DNA from: Tigriopus japonicus
Lineage: Eukaryota; Arthropoda; Copepoda; Harpacticoida; Harpacticidae
Direction: 5' to 3'
NCBI GenBank assembly: GCA_010645155.1
Contig: JAAGOF010000220.1
Location: forward strand, 671,505 to 735,504
Length of the DNA: 64,000 bases
The notes under the pieces are model-generated. The model worked only from the letters and a program-made list of their open reading frames with translations, was not told the origin of the DNA and made no database searches. Below, one piece after another: positions 48,343-60,969 of the stretch (the first letter of the stretch is position 1; each line of letters begins with the position of its first letter). A program made the position numbers and the translations under genes.

Positions 48343-49301
48343 ATGACAGGTCGACGACGACGTGCGTCCCATGCGGGTTCATGGTACGTCAATGACCCAC
48401 GTCAACTAGGAGCCGAATTAGACCAATGGTTGGAGGCTGTAGGTGAACCTACATTAGCACCTGCTCGGGCTATCATCGGGCCACATGCGGGCTATCGATA
48501 TTGTGGGGCCTGTGCCGGGTATGCCTACCGCCAAATCGACCCTCGGCGCATAGAGAGGGTTTTCATTCTGGGGCCATCGCATCACATTCGATTGGGAGGC
48601 TGTGCGGTTTCAGGATGTACCAAGTATGAAACGCCCTTCTATGACCTGACCCTTGATCAGGCGATCAATGAGGACCTCATGAAAACGGGCGAGTTTGAAG
48701 TCATGACTTTGGAAGCCGATGAGGATGAGCATTCTATTGAAATGCATCTTCCTTATGTGGCTCGGGTTATGGAAGCCCGAGGTCGAGACAATTTCACCAT
48801 TGTGCCCATTCTGGTGGGTTCGCTCAATCCGGAGAAAGAGGCCAAGTACGGACGGATCTTCGCCAAATACCTGGCCGATCCGGCCAATCTATTCGTCATA
48901 TCATCGGATTTCTGCCATTGGGGCCAGAGATTTCGATACACGCATTATGACGAAAAATGCGGAGAAATCCACGAGTCCATCAAAGCACTCGATTTCATGG
49001 TGAGTGTCTTGTCTAACCATTCTTTAGAAGACGCTTTATGATTGGACTTGGATTACAGGGTATGAATCTCATCGAGACCTTGGACCATGAGGCATTTTCG
49101 CAATATCTACGCAAATACGGGAACACAATATGCGGACGTCATCCGATTGGAGTCTTCTTGGGTGCGGTCACGGCTATGCGTCAACATGGCAACGGTTTTA
49201 AGATGAATCTCAAGTTTCTCAATTACGACCAGTCAAATCAAGTGAAACAAATGCGGGATTCTTCGGTCAGCTATGCTGCCGCATCGTTCGTACTTGGCTG
49301 A
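48343..49301 (+). CDS. MEMO1: MEMO1-family protein
   Basis: Two coding exons, 48343-48999 and 49059-49301, 299 aa (human 297). MEMO1 is a dioxygenase-fold protein that binds copper or iron and links receptor tyrosine kinases (ERBB2, FGFR) to microtubule-guided cell movement. Visible family signatures: ASHAGSWY near the N-terminus, [47 protein letters not shown], and [10 protein letters not shown] in exon 2. The metal-site residues H48, H80/H81 and C244 correspond to human H49, H81 and C244. The protein ends [12 protein letters not shown], as the family does. ATG 48343 follows a basic-codon-rich leader, and an upstream leader intron is likely. PolyA signal AATAAA is at 49426-49431. The NEURL4 gene diverges from it. 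Confidence 0.96.
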
Positions 49302-49705
49302 TAGTGCAAGTTGGCAAGCTTTACACAAGTTTGCCATGTTCAAATGTAAAATCATGAGTTCGAAATCGGGCTTAATACGCTTGATTCATCTTAACATGCC
49401 GATCTTACGGATATGATAAAATGATAATAAAATTGTTAACTTTCGAAAATGACTAATTGTAGACAAGTGAACTTTTGGGAGTGATTTTTGTATTCTAAAG
49501 GCCTTTTTCGACCTTCATTGGAACCAAGAACCACTGAATTTCGAAATTCAGTGCTTCTTGTTGGAACACAGCACTGCCGTATTACCGAAGATTCCCGGAT
49601 TGAAATCTATTTTCTCAATGATTGTTGTGTAAAGAGTTTGAAATGCATCTAGATTTTATCTGGATATCGATTGCCTTGAAGATTCAAAATTTGATCATTG
49701 AAAAG

Positions 49706-50000
49706 TAGTGATGGACCGACAGGGCTCATAACTGGAACCGAGGGTTTAGGTCAACAGGGAGCATAATCGAAACTAAAAGCAACTGACAAAAGAATTACAT
49801 ATATGCAAAATTCACTATAAATATCGTGATTGCTCATGTGTGCAATGTTGCAATCGCAAATTTTAAAAAATCGTAAAACTTCAGTTTCAGAGGCTTTATG
49901 ACTAAAAAATCCCTGGTTTTGTCGTCAAACTCCATTTTTTATAGTACTTGACTGACTGAAACCGAAATTTTCGGCCGGAAACGCTTTTGATCCATCACTA
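49706..50000. mobile_element. hAT-like MITE with TAGTGATGGA ends, 295 bp
   Basis: The left end TAGTGATGGACCGA pairs with the right end (reverse complement TAGTGATGGATCAA). Flanking 8-mers TTGAAAAG and TTGAAATT agree at six of eight bases, an aged hAT-type target duplication. There is no open frame inside. Confidence 0.62.
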
Positions 50001-50390
50001 TTGAAATTATTTCAATTTGCGTTAGCCCAGTTGCTCCCAAGTAAAAATCAAGAACGTAAAAAATATATATTTTTTGCAAAGATTATTGATGAAAGCACGT
50101 CCGAAAAAACGGGGGTTAGTGCTTTACTCGTTGTTAGGTATGACTCCATAATTAAAAGATTCCATGGCCTCGTGTGCTAAAACATTGGATGTTTGCATTA
50201 CCTATCAAAAACAGAAGAAAGATTTAATCACTCTTGTTTGCCAGAACCATGAGGCTATATTTAGCTGTCTCCAACCCGGTACAAAACCCAAAGTGGAATG
50301 TGTGTAGTAACGTGTGATGGCACAGAAAACCATCTCTGTGGTTCGGATATGGTATCACAAAAAACTTTACTTACGTTTTCTACAGGGGTT

Positions 50391-50919
50391 TCCACTTTGG
50401 CTGCAACCATGGTAAGTAATTGGTAACATTTTTTGGAGATAGAATGAGGCAGCCATTACTAATAAGGAAATAATGGTATTAAGGAAAGCAGAAAAATACA
50501 GCTTTTTTAAAAAAATAAAATAAAACTAACGTCATTCTTTTGTCAGAATTTGTCAAAAAATCCAATTTTGGAACAGGTGAAAATCGTAAAAAATAATTTT
50601 GATGAAATCAAGCAATTATACCCAAACGTGAGGAAGAACAATTTTTCCACTTTGGCTAAAACCATGGTCAGCAATTGGTAACACTTTTGGAGGAAGAATG
50701 GGGCAGCCACTACAGATCTGTGTTCGCAAAATTGATCCAAAATCATGATCTTGCCCCATTAAGGAAAACAGAAAAATATGGCTTTGTTAGTAATATAAAA
50801 TAAACCTAATGTCATTCTTTTATCAGAACTTGTCAAAATATCCAATTTTGGAAAAGGTGAAAATCGTAAAAATGAATTTAAAAAAAGCAAGCAACTATAC
50901 CCAAACATGAGGAAGAACT
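50391..50919. repeat. Direct duplication of ~250-275 bp, two copies
   Basis: 50391-50640 and 50646-50919 share TCCACTTTGGCT.., ACCATGGT.AG.AATTGGTAACA, AACGTCATTCTTTT/AATGTCATTCTTTT, TTTGGAA.AGGTGAAAATCG and TACCCAAAC.TGAGGAAGAAC. The second copy carries a short insertion in the middle. Divergence is about 10-15% by eye. No coding content. Confidence 0.7.
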
Positions 50920-51908
50920 ATTTGCAAATAGACTACACGCATACACGCACCAAACTTTTTAGAAGTTGCCATCCCTTGCAAACTCCAAGCCTTCGGAACA
51001 AATTTAAATATCACTGCTGCAATCTGAAACGGTCAATGCCATCTTCCATAAAGAGTCTTGTCAACTTTTCAATCAATTTGTAAAACGTCCTTCGATCATT
51101 TTTTGAAATCAAATGGTAAACAATAATTCATTTCTGAGACATGGCTTCAAAGTCCCAATAGAATTTAAAATATGGAAGAAAATGACTAAGTTTGTAATTA
51201 TGATAACGCTTATAAAAATAATTGACTGCATTTTGGCTGGAAAAATCTAGTTGTGAATGTATGCTACCTTCACTTGCATGTTTAAAAAAAAGGATTCCGC
51301 TCTAAAAACCATACACTCACATCAATCGATAAACCCCTTGTCCAATGAACTTTCACTAGTCTCATTCATTTGACGCTATCAACAATGGAAAGTGCGCATC
51401 AGACTTTCTCTTCTTCATTAGTGGGCGTTATTTACAAGGCCACTCGGGAAAGGATCCACCCCCCTGAGTTTCATCATGCAACTTTCTCATTTCCCTTTCT
51501 CCCACTCCAGGGTATTACATAGTCTTTGGTATTTTTGAGTTTATTAGCTTCATTCCCAAAAATGTTCCGTTATCTTGCCAATGTCAACAACATCGTTTGA
51601 AGGGAACTTATCTACTTCGAATTGGGGCCTCAGAACGATGATAACCTTTTTCACAAAATGTATGTCTGAGAATACCTAACCAAATCAAATTTGGCTCTCA
51701 TTTTCAATTCCCGTGAAAAACGACCTCATGGTTAGAATCAATTGTTCAATGTAACTATTGGAAAGAAAGGACTATTGACTGACAAAAACTTTTATTGAAC
51801 ATGTCGCATTGAGCCTTTCAAAGACGAGCGAGGTCCTCGTTATCGTTATCCAGACAAATCGATTACGCAGGATCCTTTTTCATGTCCTCATTTGTGAACG
51901 TTATAACT

Positions 51909-52358
51909 GTAGGGACGGGTAAAAAGTACAAATGAAAAGAAGCTTTTGGTTACCAAAAGTTGCACAAAAATCAGCCCAAAATCGTAAAATAAAATGCAGA
52001 AAAATGTCAGAGGCGCAAATAAAAACAAAAATAAGATTTAGAAAATTCGCAAAAAAAATGAAATTTCTGAAACAAAAAGCTTCAGATACTTTCTTGTCAT
52101 CTGCTTGTTTTTTTCAATCTTGAAGAGCAAAATTTAGAAATTGAAGTAGTAATCAATACTATGCTAACCTACGCTGGAGCCGTAAAATCAGATTTAGTTT
52201 TCAAATTTGAAAAAAAATCTTCCAAAAGAAAACATCTTCAAAGAAGAAATAGCAAACTCAACAATTTCTTCACTTTAGGCCGAATTCGTAAAATAATCGT
52301 GCAAATAAATGTGTTTATGTTACCAAAATTCTTTATTACACTTTTTGCCCGTCCCTAC
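51909..52358. mobile_element. MITE with GTAGGGACGGG ends and ATAACT target duplication, 450 bp
   Basis: The left end GTAGGGACGGGTAAAAAGT pairs with the right end (reverse complement GTAGGGACGGGCAAAAAGT). ATAACT is perfectly repeated at 51903-51908 and 52359-52364. The flanks can also be read as 8-mers agreeing at six positions if the element starts at TAGGG, which would suit hAT. The interior is very A-rich, so its open frames on the plus strand are compositional. Confidence 0.7.
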
Positions 52359-53170
52359 ATAACTTAGGATACTAACGTCATTTTTTACAAAACCTACACA
52401 CTTTGAAGTGTGACACAAGCAAATCAATAACAACATTCAAATCATCCGGATATCTGAGGTAATGCTGAATCACCCACGTCATTAGAAGCTCATAAAGTGA
52501 ACTTGAGACCTTCAACATACACGCTACAGATCATGCGTTTCTTTGTTTCCCTCTGCACAGTTCTCAATTCCTGCCCTATCCAACGTGAATAGGCGAAAAT
52601 ATCGTGCCTTTAGAGTCCCCTTCTAGTAGAGACGAATTCACGGAAAGAAGCGCAAATCAGGGAGGGACCGGACTCGAACGAGCGCCTTCACTTTGCCCTA
52701 CTAAGCTGTCGATGTGGACTACAAAACCAAGTAAAACTGACAGAGAGAGAGGAACACAACGCCGAAATGTTCCTTCCTTAGGATTGGCAGCAGCCGACTT
52801 TATCTGGATTTGAGGTGTTTCTAGCTGCAGACAACACAGTCGATTCAGTGGAGACCGTGGGTGCGCAGACTGAGTCATAGCGCCATTCGCTAGTAACTAG
52901 CGTCACTTCGGATTATTTAGTGTTTGAAGAGATATTTGTTTGAATTTCTACAGCCCCTTACTCTTGGGTATGTGTGCTTATCCTGATGGATAATGTGGTC
53001 AGAGATAAATCTGTTCAAACGTGTGATCTAAGTGATCGACATTCTGATAGCCTTGGAGTCTGCCAACGTGATGAGAGTGGAGGAAGTTGACACTGCCACA
53101 ACCTTGAAGATTCTCTGTTAATATCATGGCAACGATCTTGAGACAAAAGTGAAATCTTAGAGCTCATCCA

Positions 53171-56100
53171 ATGGAGACAGAAAGTGCTATTCCTGTACCG
53201 GAATATTCCAATGACGATGCAGAAAAGAGTGAAAACCCTTCATTGGAGCCTCTCCCTAGCTCAAAATCCGCACCAGAGCTTCCAATCATCACCACTGTGT
53301 ACCACAAGTCCAAAAATAAGCGCGTTCATTACATGGCCCAGGTAGTCCAAAGAAAGTCTTGATTTTTAGAGAGATGCCGAAGTCTGACGTTCAATGTTTG
53401 TTTTCATAGGATTGGCCAGATGATATGAAGATCAGTAAAGAGGCTTTTGAGGAATACGCAGCCAATATTGAGCGAGAAGATTTTGAAGATGACATCCGGA
53501 ACCTGAGCTCGAGTTTACATCAGCTTGTCTCGGCCAGACGAGATACCATCAATAAACTTCGAGTCAGTGCCGAATATCTCGACTCAGTTTGGGTTCGGTG
53601 AGTTGCTTTTTGGGCTAATATTTGGGTTGTTTTTGCTCTTAATATCCGACCTATCACTGTTTTAACTCTCGAAGGATCTTTAAACAAACTTTATGTAAAT
53701 CATTTTTTTAATGACGGGTTCTAATGGTTTCCGAAATGCATGGCTTTCTCTTGATTATGACATTGGACTTTTATTCCTTGAAAGGGACTAAGGAATTAAG
53801 GATCCGTGCAAAAGTCTCATTTCCGAGCGGTACTTTCAACAAAAGAGAAAAGTCTCTCATGTCACCTCGCTTTTTGTAATAAAAAAAACTTGGATCTCGA
53901 GATGTAGAACGCTCTGATTTAATGAATAACCAGGAATCCGGGAGTTTGAGTTTTAACATATGCCTCCAAATCCATGTTTAGAGACGGACACGTTCGATAC
54001 TGGTTTTTAGATAAAAGAGTAAGGCTCTCATTTGAAAAAGCACGTTTTACTAGATTGATCCAGTCTCAGGTTTTCAGTAGCAATCCACAAGGTCTTATTT
54101 ATTGCATGTCGTGTCAAATCGTAAAGTTCCAAATTGTTCCATGACCCTGATCAGCTAAGACGAGTAGAAATTATAATTTTATAATTTAACGGCACTGTCT
54201 TTTGTGCAAGAAGATTATCAATTTGCCTCTGTAGAAGAGAAAGTGCAAGTATCAAGCATGAATAAATCAAGTCATGGCTTTATACAGGCAAAATATGGGC
54301 GAAATGTCACTTCTGACATTTCGAACAATCTGATATGAAGTAGATAAAAACAAGAATACAGAGGAAAATTTTGAACAAAGAAGGCAGAACATGTAAAAAA
54401 TGGCGAACAAGATTAAGTTTACTGGCTTGTATAGCAGAATTTTACTATTCCCTTACCTACTCTTATTTAAAGTACGAATAAAAAACGCACGTTCAGGGGA
54501 CTTCGACCTTAGCCCTCAATGTCTTGGATACATTGTGATTTGTTCGCCTAATATTAACAATTTCAATCTAATGGCCAAATAATCAGCAGTTACTTTGGCC
54601 TTGGCCTCTCTGAGCTCTAAATTAAAAAGTGCGCACAACCTTTCCAAAAAGTAAAGTCCAAAGGAGTCCCAACTGGAAACTATATTATTACAGTAATGGG
54701 ATATTCTTGTGGTTGGTCAGGCTTTGATGAAGACATTGCGCAATTTGGGTCTCCCAAAGGTTCAATTAAGTAGTTAAAAGCAGTTAAATAAAAATTGAAA
54801 AAAAAAATGCAACAAACAAATATTCGTTCACTTTTTGGAACGTGAACAGATTTGAACTTCAAAACTTTTATTTTTACTAGTCAGTGGCAATCGCATAAAA
54901 CTGTTCTTTAATTGTGTTATTTAGGGACACCTTGAACAACTTGGGACAAAATGTCTAAACAGGTCACAAAAAGAAATTTGCCAAGAACTGAAAATTTTAT
55001 TGGCAATTTTAGGAATATTTGTAACAGGTTGTGAGCACTGACAAAATTCGAACTTCAAAGCGCATTTAGTACATGGTCTCCATGGAGGCCAAATTTGATT
55101 GAGCAAGAAATTACAAATTTCCCGTCAATTCAATTGCCCACGCAAGTGTATTCTTCTAGGGCTTCTCAGTCACAATTCCACTCTCAGCTTCCATCTTCTG
55201 TTCAAAAGCCAAAAAAAATTAGTAACGACTGAAAATTTGTGAGAGGGTAAAAATTTTTTCCAGCACATTTTGAGAAGATAGGTGTTTCTAAAAATAATCA
55301 ATGTCCTTGGCTACATTTACTTTCTGATCAGCACCACCACCAGCATGAGCTAACTCTTCTCCTCACAGACCATGCCTTTTTACTAGTCCTTTTATAATGT
55401 TCAGTGCTAATAGGATATAAGCAATTATCTGATATCGCTTGCATTAGTCTCATAATCTTAGGTTATGTATTATTTCAGATGTCGGATAACCAAATCGGTA
55501 GGAACTAGTGCCTCTGTGGTTGGCGGGAGTCTAACTATTGCCGGAGGAATTCTAACCTTGACCACTGCCGGATTGGCTGCGCCTTTGATCATTGCGGGTA
55601 TTGCCACAAGTTCCGTGGGGGCAGCCACAAATATTGGGACCACGGTTATAGAACGCATCATCAATTCAAAACAGGTACTGTAATGCTTTTTAGCGTGGCA
55701 GTACACTTCGTGCCACAACTGTTTGGAGCCATCTAGATTGCATAAAAAAGCTTTGTAATCCAGAAGTCTTGGCATGTGACCGCGTTGGTGAGGGGAATCA
55801 GTGAAGCTTCAAAAGTCCAACTGAGCTCTCTTACATTACTTCAGTAACGCGAAGATCATTGGCAGGAAGATCTACGTCCTACATGGCATTTGGTTGGAAG
55901 CAGGCATTCATGCAAAAAAAGCTTGAATACAAACTTTGTCGAAGATGCGTGTGGCAACAAACAAGTCACGAAGAACTGTTGACGAGACAAAATGTTTTTT
56001 TTTTTAAATTTATATTAGGATTGAAGAACTTTTCAGAGCATCAAAGAAAAGCTTGATTTTTGGAATGGCGCAAGTTATGAGACGTAAGACCAACGTCCTA

Positions 56101-57544
56101 GAAAACTGTTAAATGCTTTGGCCATTCACTTTAAAGTTTCTTTTTAGTTTCTTGTTAAAATGTATTAGAGCCTGTTCAAAACAAATAAACAAAAAAAATG
56201 TGTTGCCTCTAGGTGACTCCCAAGGGACACCCGTAACTGCTTTATGAAAATATTATTGCATTTTGAAAACTCAGAAGTCGTTTTCCAAAACACTAGATTT
56301 TTTTTTAAAATAGATCTACCAAATCCAAATAATGTGATCTAAGGTCTGTGTAAAGTATTTAACAAGTGCGGCTCAAATAAAGTTGCAAAATGCAAAGTAC
56401 GCCAAAATCTTCAACCATTTTGGTATTTTGGTTTACTCGTCGTCTTTAGCACGTTTAGTGTTAAGTTCCGACAAGATTTTTTCAACCAAAAAAGGGAATG
56501 TTACCAAAGTTCTTTGTATATTAAATACATTTTTCAACTTAGCGGAAATACACGACTTTACACTTGCATGGTTTGAAATCCTTTCTAAAACAATTTGCAA
56601 ATACAAAGAAAGTTTTTCCTTCAAATCACAATTAAAAGCCAGGCAGAATTGCAAAGGGAGAACAAAGTTTCATGTGACGATATATTTTTATTATTTTATA
56701 TATTATTACCAAAAGACGGGTATAAACTGGACATCCCGCATATTTTTCCTGATAATCTCATTCAAAGGGATGTTAACAACTTTGGTCACATTAGATTGCA
56801 TTGGTTCAAATGCGACAAAATTAAATACAAAAAAATTGTAAGCAAATCCGTTTTTTCCTATTTCAGGTTCGCGAAATGGGTAGTGCGCTTACAAGGGACA
56901 AGGAATTGACCTTGAAAATTGAGTCACAAATCGAATCCATGCGGAGATACCGCGGATCCACTCATTTGAATTCCCTCATGGACCTAGTCGAGAAAATGTT
57001 AGGTCACCATCACATCCTCGTGGCCATCCTCAGGGCCGTGTTCTCCGTTGAATCCAAACAGGTGGGTGGATCGAACACCTTGTCTTCCAAGTTCTTATCC
57101 GAGTCGGTCCATGCAGCTATTACCGGGTCCAACCAAGAAGTTCAATTATCTGCCGGTGTTTTAGCTTGCAATTCTGCCCCTGATTTGAGCTTGGCCAAAT
57201 CTTGCGCTGCTGGAGCGGCGTCTGTAGCAGCTACAAGTGTTGCCAAAACCACGGCAAGAGGTGCCAAAGAGACGATCAAGTATAATCCCATTGGCCCCGA
57301 TGTTTTCCTGGAAACGGGGAAAGTGGTGGGACAGAATAGTACAAGATTGGCTGGCCAAGTAATTGTGGGTGTTAGTGCGGCCTTCTTGGTATGGGACGCC
57401 ATTGATCTTGGTTGGACGGTGACGGATTTGATCCGAAAGAAAGGATCTCAGGCGGGAAAGATCCTGAAGGACAAGGCGGACGAATTGGAGGAAGCTCTTA
57501 AGGAGACCACGGAGAACTATGATGTGGAATTGGTTCGCGATTGA
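53171..57544 (+). CDS. Apolipoprotein L-like protein
   Basis: Four coding exons: 53171-53341, 53410-53597, 55479-55674, 56867-57544; GT-AG, in frame, 410 aa. Order: acidic/Ser-rich N-terminus (1-57); helical segment IRNLSSSLHQLVSARRD (about 80-105); a glycine-rich hydrophobic hairpin (about 126-180: VVGGSLTIAGGIL, LAAPLIIAGIATSSVGAAT) with the GxxxG spacing of the ApoL membrane-insertion domain; a helical middle; a second hydrophobic segment (about 346-372, QVIVGVSAAFLVWDAIDLGW); then a C-terminal helix ADELEEAL. The GLxxAGI..SSVGAATNIGTT..E pattern is typical of ApoL. There is no signal peptide, so an intracellular membrane-associated protein is expected. Ion-channel, membrane-remodelling or cell-death roles known for vertebrate ApoLs are only possibilities here. 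PolyA signal AATAAA is at 57669. Introns of 1.9 and 1.2 kb are AT-rich. Confidence 0.85.
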
Positions 57545-59667
57545 ATTTGACCAAAAAAATACTCTATTGTATTTGTCAGATGCCATTGTATTTCAATGAG
57601 ATGTCCATCCCTCATGCAATATCTGTGATACTTACTCAGTCAACTTACTCCAACTACTGGAAAGATGGAATAAAAAAGTCAATTTGCATCGTGATTATCT
57701 CAGGTAGTGACAAGTTAAATTCCTCATCAAATGTAGCTCTTTGCCAATCTGAAACGAGCCAAGAACACCTCGTCGCTCTAATTTTTCATTCCAGGCCTAT
57801 TCTTTGGACAACTTTCAAATGTGAGCGCAGACTAGAAAAACCGCAAAGACATTCAAATACATGTGAATACTTTTCTTGTCGAGCGAAGTTACTGTTATTT
57901 GTCTCTTTAAAAATTATAAAAAAAAACAGTTGAAAAAATAGAACGTTTCAATTCCAAATTCACGTACTGACATTGCAAGACGGAAACAATTTGATGAAAA
58001 CTGACAAAAAGTGAAAAAGCGTAGATGCGGTGACATAATAACGAGAAACAAAAATCAGTCATATGCGCTATGAAAATTCAAAACATACCAACAATAAAGG
58101 TTAATAAAGACAGTTTTTGAACAAGGCAAAAGAGAAAAAAAGAAAAAGATTTTCAAATGTGAAAGACACATGAGCCTTCAATTTCAACGTAATTCATATA
58201 AATGTGATAACGCTAGGGTAATGCGTAAACGGCGAATTTTCTGCAAAAATCATAAAACTACGAAAACAGTGGACAAAACTCTTGCGGTATGTGTGCTTTT
58301 TTCGTATTCAATAGAAAATTTATGCACGGTTGTCACAAATTATATCAAAAAATAGGATACTTCACAAAGACTGACACGTTCAAAAACATCAAGTGTTATT
58401 GCCTATACATGATCTGAAGCACAGCACTACAATACCCAACCAACGGTATTGTTAACGTTCTTCGATTGGACTCCAATTACGTCAAAAATTCAAGTCCATA
58501 CTTTGAGCAGATGTTCTTGTCCCGCATACCCAAGTGATCATGCTATTCATAGAATCCAGGAAATTTTTCATAGCACAATATCTTGGCTCCAAAATAGCCT
58601 GGGATCTCAGTCAAGAACGCGCCTATTCATAATGGAAAGCAGGCCCGGGCCAAAACAGAGAAAACATTAACATGTCGACTTTCTCGTTATACTGTACATA
58701 TTGGCTTTTACAGCATAGGTAGTAGGTGTTGGTGCTCGGTCTCTCACTCAGCTCTTGGATCAATGGCTTGAAGAATTCCCCGGCCTTCATGGATGGATCG
58801 AGCTGACTGTAGAGGGAGGGGGGATTTGCTCAGGTGAGCACAATGTTCTCGTCACCACTATTTGCCCGAGGGAAAACGTACTATACGTAGTGGCCTCCCG
58901 ACTTCTTCAAGTCATGAGTGAGTTACCTAAGGAACGCAATTGGTGTGGCTGGTGGGACAGGAGCAAAGATGTGATCAGCAGGAAATCCTATTTTGAGCAT
59001 ACGCGACAGATGTCGAAGTGCCAGCTCTATGAAATAAGTATTTTGGGCACAAGTTTGCTCACGGTGTTCGTATTGGATCCACTTGGGTCCACTTGGGACG
59101 TGCACATCTAGTCGAGGTAAGATTACTTTGTATGTTTCATGAGAAGAAAATGATAATTTATCCGTCGAATTCATTTGTTTGTTCATTCAATCAACCAGAA
59201 GGAATGGTACCATAACTATGATTTGTTTCAAGTAATTCTATTTCCCAAAGCATGACCAAAGTTGACTTTTCTGAGCTTTCGTTTGAGTTTGAAAGAGGGA
59301 ATTTTGGACGACATTGAGTGATATCAGTGCATTTGGTTCTATCTCAAAATACGCTTTTCTTTTATTGCCTCCCATTTGAATCAGCAGAAATAAATGCTCT
59401 GGGAGTGTCAATTTAGGCATACCGTCAAATAAGGTGTTGCCTCAATTCGATCTGGTCGTTTTCGGGAGCAGAATTCCTCTCGACACTATTATTCCAAATT
59501 TGGAGCTACAGGCGAAATACCAGAACTTAACCCAAGTACCAAAAGTGCACAACTGTTAATAGAATTGACGAATGGTTGAATAGTCATTAAACAAGGACGA
59601 CATTTTGTCTATTTGGTGAGTAGCAACTGAAGTAACAAATTGCCTTTGACCTTGTTCTAGGTCAAGT
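57545..59667. other. Intergenic region between ApoL-like and AT-hook genes
   Basis: The ApoL-like polyA signal is near 57669-57674. A GC-richer patch, 58740-59110, has open frames on both strands (118 aa plus, 87 aa minus) with no recognised domain; one may be a leader exon or a degraded element. An acceptor-like TTGTTCTAG lies directly before the next gene's ATG. Confidence 0.35.
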
Positions 59668-60969
59668 ATGGCGACTCATCCGCATTTTACAAATAGGGAT
59701 CAGCCGACTCTACTCCCTCCGATGCCCAAATTAAGACGGAAACCGGGATTCGAACTCGATGAACGTGAGGCTAAACCAGAGGCTGAGGAGATTACCACCA
59801 GTCGACTATTAATGAAAAATGAGTGTCGTGGTTCGGGTCGAAAGAAGAGCAACGGCTCTTTAGTTCATTCCATCCCTAAGTTCACGCAAGTGAAGCCCAA
59901 TGAACGTCTGAGCGAGGTTCAGAAAGTTCTTCAGAATCGGATTCGTTTGAAACAACAAAGGAAGAAAATGGAGCAAGAGCAACAAGAAATCAGAAGTTTT
60001 TCTCACCAAGCCGATCAACAAAGACATCAGAGTAATAGAAACCCAGTGCTATTGAGTGACCGTCACAGAATTCCAGTCTCTGTACCGGGATTGAGTGGAG
60101 TGGAAATCAAACTTGTTCCGTCGTCCTCAGTTGCTTCCGCTCAACCAAATCTTCCCGCTACAAGCTTGCTTCAAAACATCATGAGTTTCCACGAAAAGAG
60201 AGAAGAACGAACCACACAACCTCTCCAAAGACCCAATGACTCCGGATCCAATCCTTCCAATAGTAACAAAAGGAGGGGTAGAAAGCCCGCCAAAGATGAA
60301 ATCTGTCATTTTGTGTCCAGCCAAAGTTCCCCCAAACAATTCAAACCTATCTTGCCGTTGCCACAACTGAGTGAGGTCACCATCACCCCAACCCTGGTGA
60401 CAAGACCGGTTGCTAACGATAGACCGACTATTTCAAGAGAGGAGGCCTTGGACCTCCGCAAGACTGCCAAGGCCAAATCTCAAACTCCTCCAGAAATCTT
60501 GGAGGTGGATGTCGACCCAGAACAAATGATTTTTGAGGATCGACACAGCCCGGTACCCATGATGATGCCTCCGGTCCTTAGTCCCATGGATTTCGAAAGT
60601 TTGGGAGCTCCTCCGGGATATGTTTTTGAGCCACGTTCGGCTGTGTTCGTTCATCCATCTGCTCTTCATTTGGGTCTTCCAGGCTTACTGCCTCCTCACT
60701 TTCCGCCCTTGGGCTCTTTGGGTTCCATACCACCCTGTACATCTTCCTCGTCCCAGGCTCTTTCAATCACTCCAATCAATTCCAAAGACTTTTCTCATCT
60801 TCAGGCAATGCAGTCAATGCAAAGTGTTATGCGATACAAACCAAATCGGGTATTCAGAGAGTCGGGGGTCACGCTTGAGCCCCATTGTCCACAAAGCTCA
60901 TCTTCGCCCCCACGAGTGAAAAAGAAGAAATCTCGACCTTCAACGTCAGATGGGTCACAATCACAAGAG
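59668..60969 (+). CDS. Unrecognised nuclear protein with AT-hook, first coding exon
   Basis: A 434-codon exon runs from ATG 59668, seven bases after an acceptor-like TTCTAG (so a leader intron is likely), to donor GAG|GTATGC at 60969. Past this the frame stays open only into AT-rich intron. The protein is largely disordered and rich in Pro, Ser and Gln. Residues 78-118 are a charged, Gln-rich probable coiled coil (NRIRLKQQRKKMEQEQQE). KRRGRKPAK at 201-209 is an AT-hook-like minor-groove binder. EEALDLRK (258-265) resembles the CtBP-docking core xLDL(S/R). About 295-365 is Pro/Leu-rich with HPSALHLGLPGLLPPHFPP. A second basic cluster, VKKKKSRPS, is near the exon end. These fit a transcription cofactor. 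No orthologue is recognised, and further exons, perhaps with the defining domain, lie downstream of 61 kb or beyond the window. Confidence 0.7.

Larger units (their letters stand above)
49302..53170. other. Repeat-bearing intergenic region before the ApoL-like gene
   Basis: After the MEMO1 polyA signal it contains two MITE-like elements (49706-50000, 51909-52358) and a two-copy direct repeat (50391-50919). The 52590-52960 stretch is GC-richer and may be the promoter and first leader exon of the ApoL-like gene. No protein-coding exon is supported. Confidence 0.5.

Noticed and set aside
52640..52735. tRNA-like T-arm (GTTCGAGTCCGG on the minus strand)
   Set aside because: Stem pairing fails in the T-arm, and no matching D-arm, anticodon arm or acceptor stem could be built.
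56383..56841. 152-aa plus frame in the ApoL-like intron
   Set aside because: Phe/Lys/Tyr-biased by A/T composition, partly inside a MITE-like left end, and removed by the well-supported splice to 56867.
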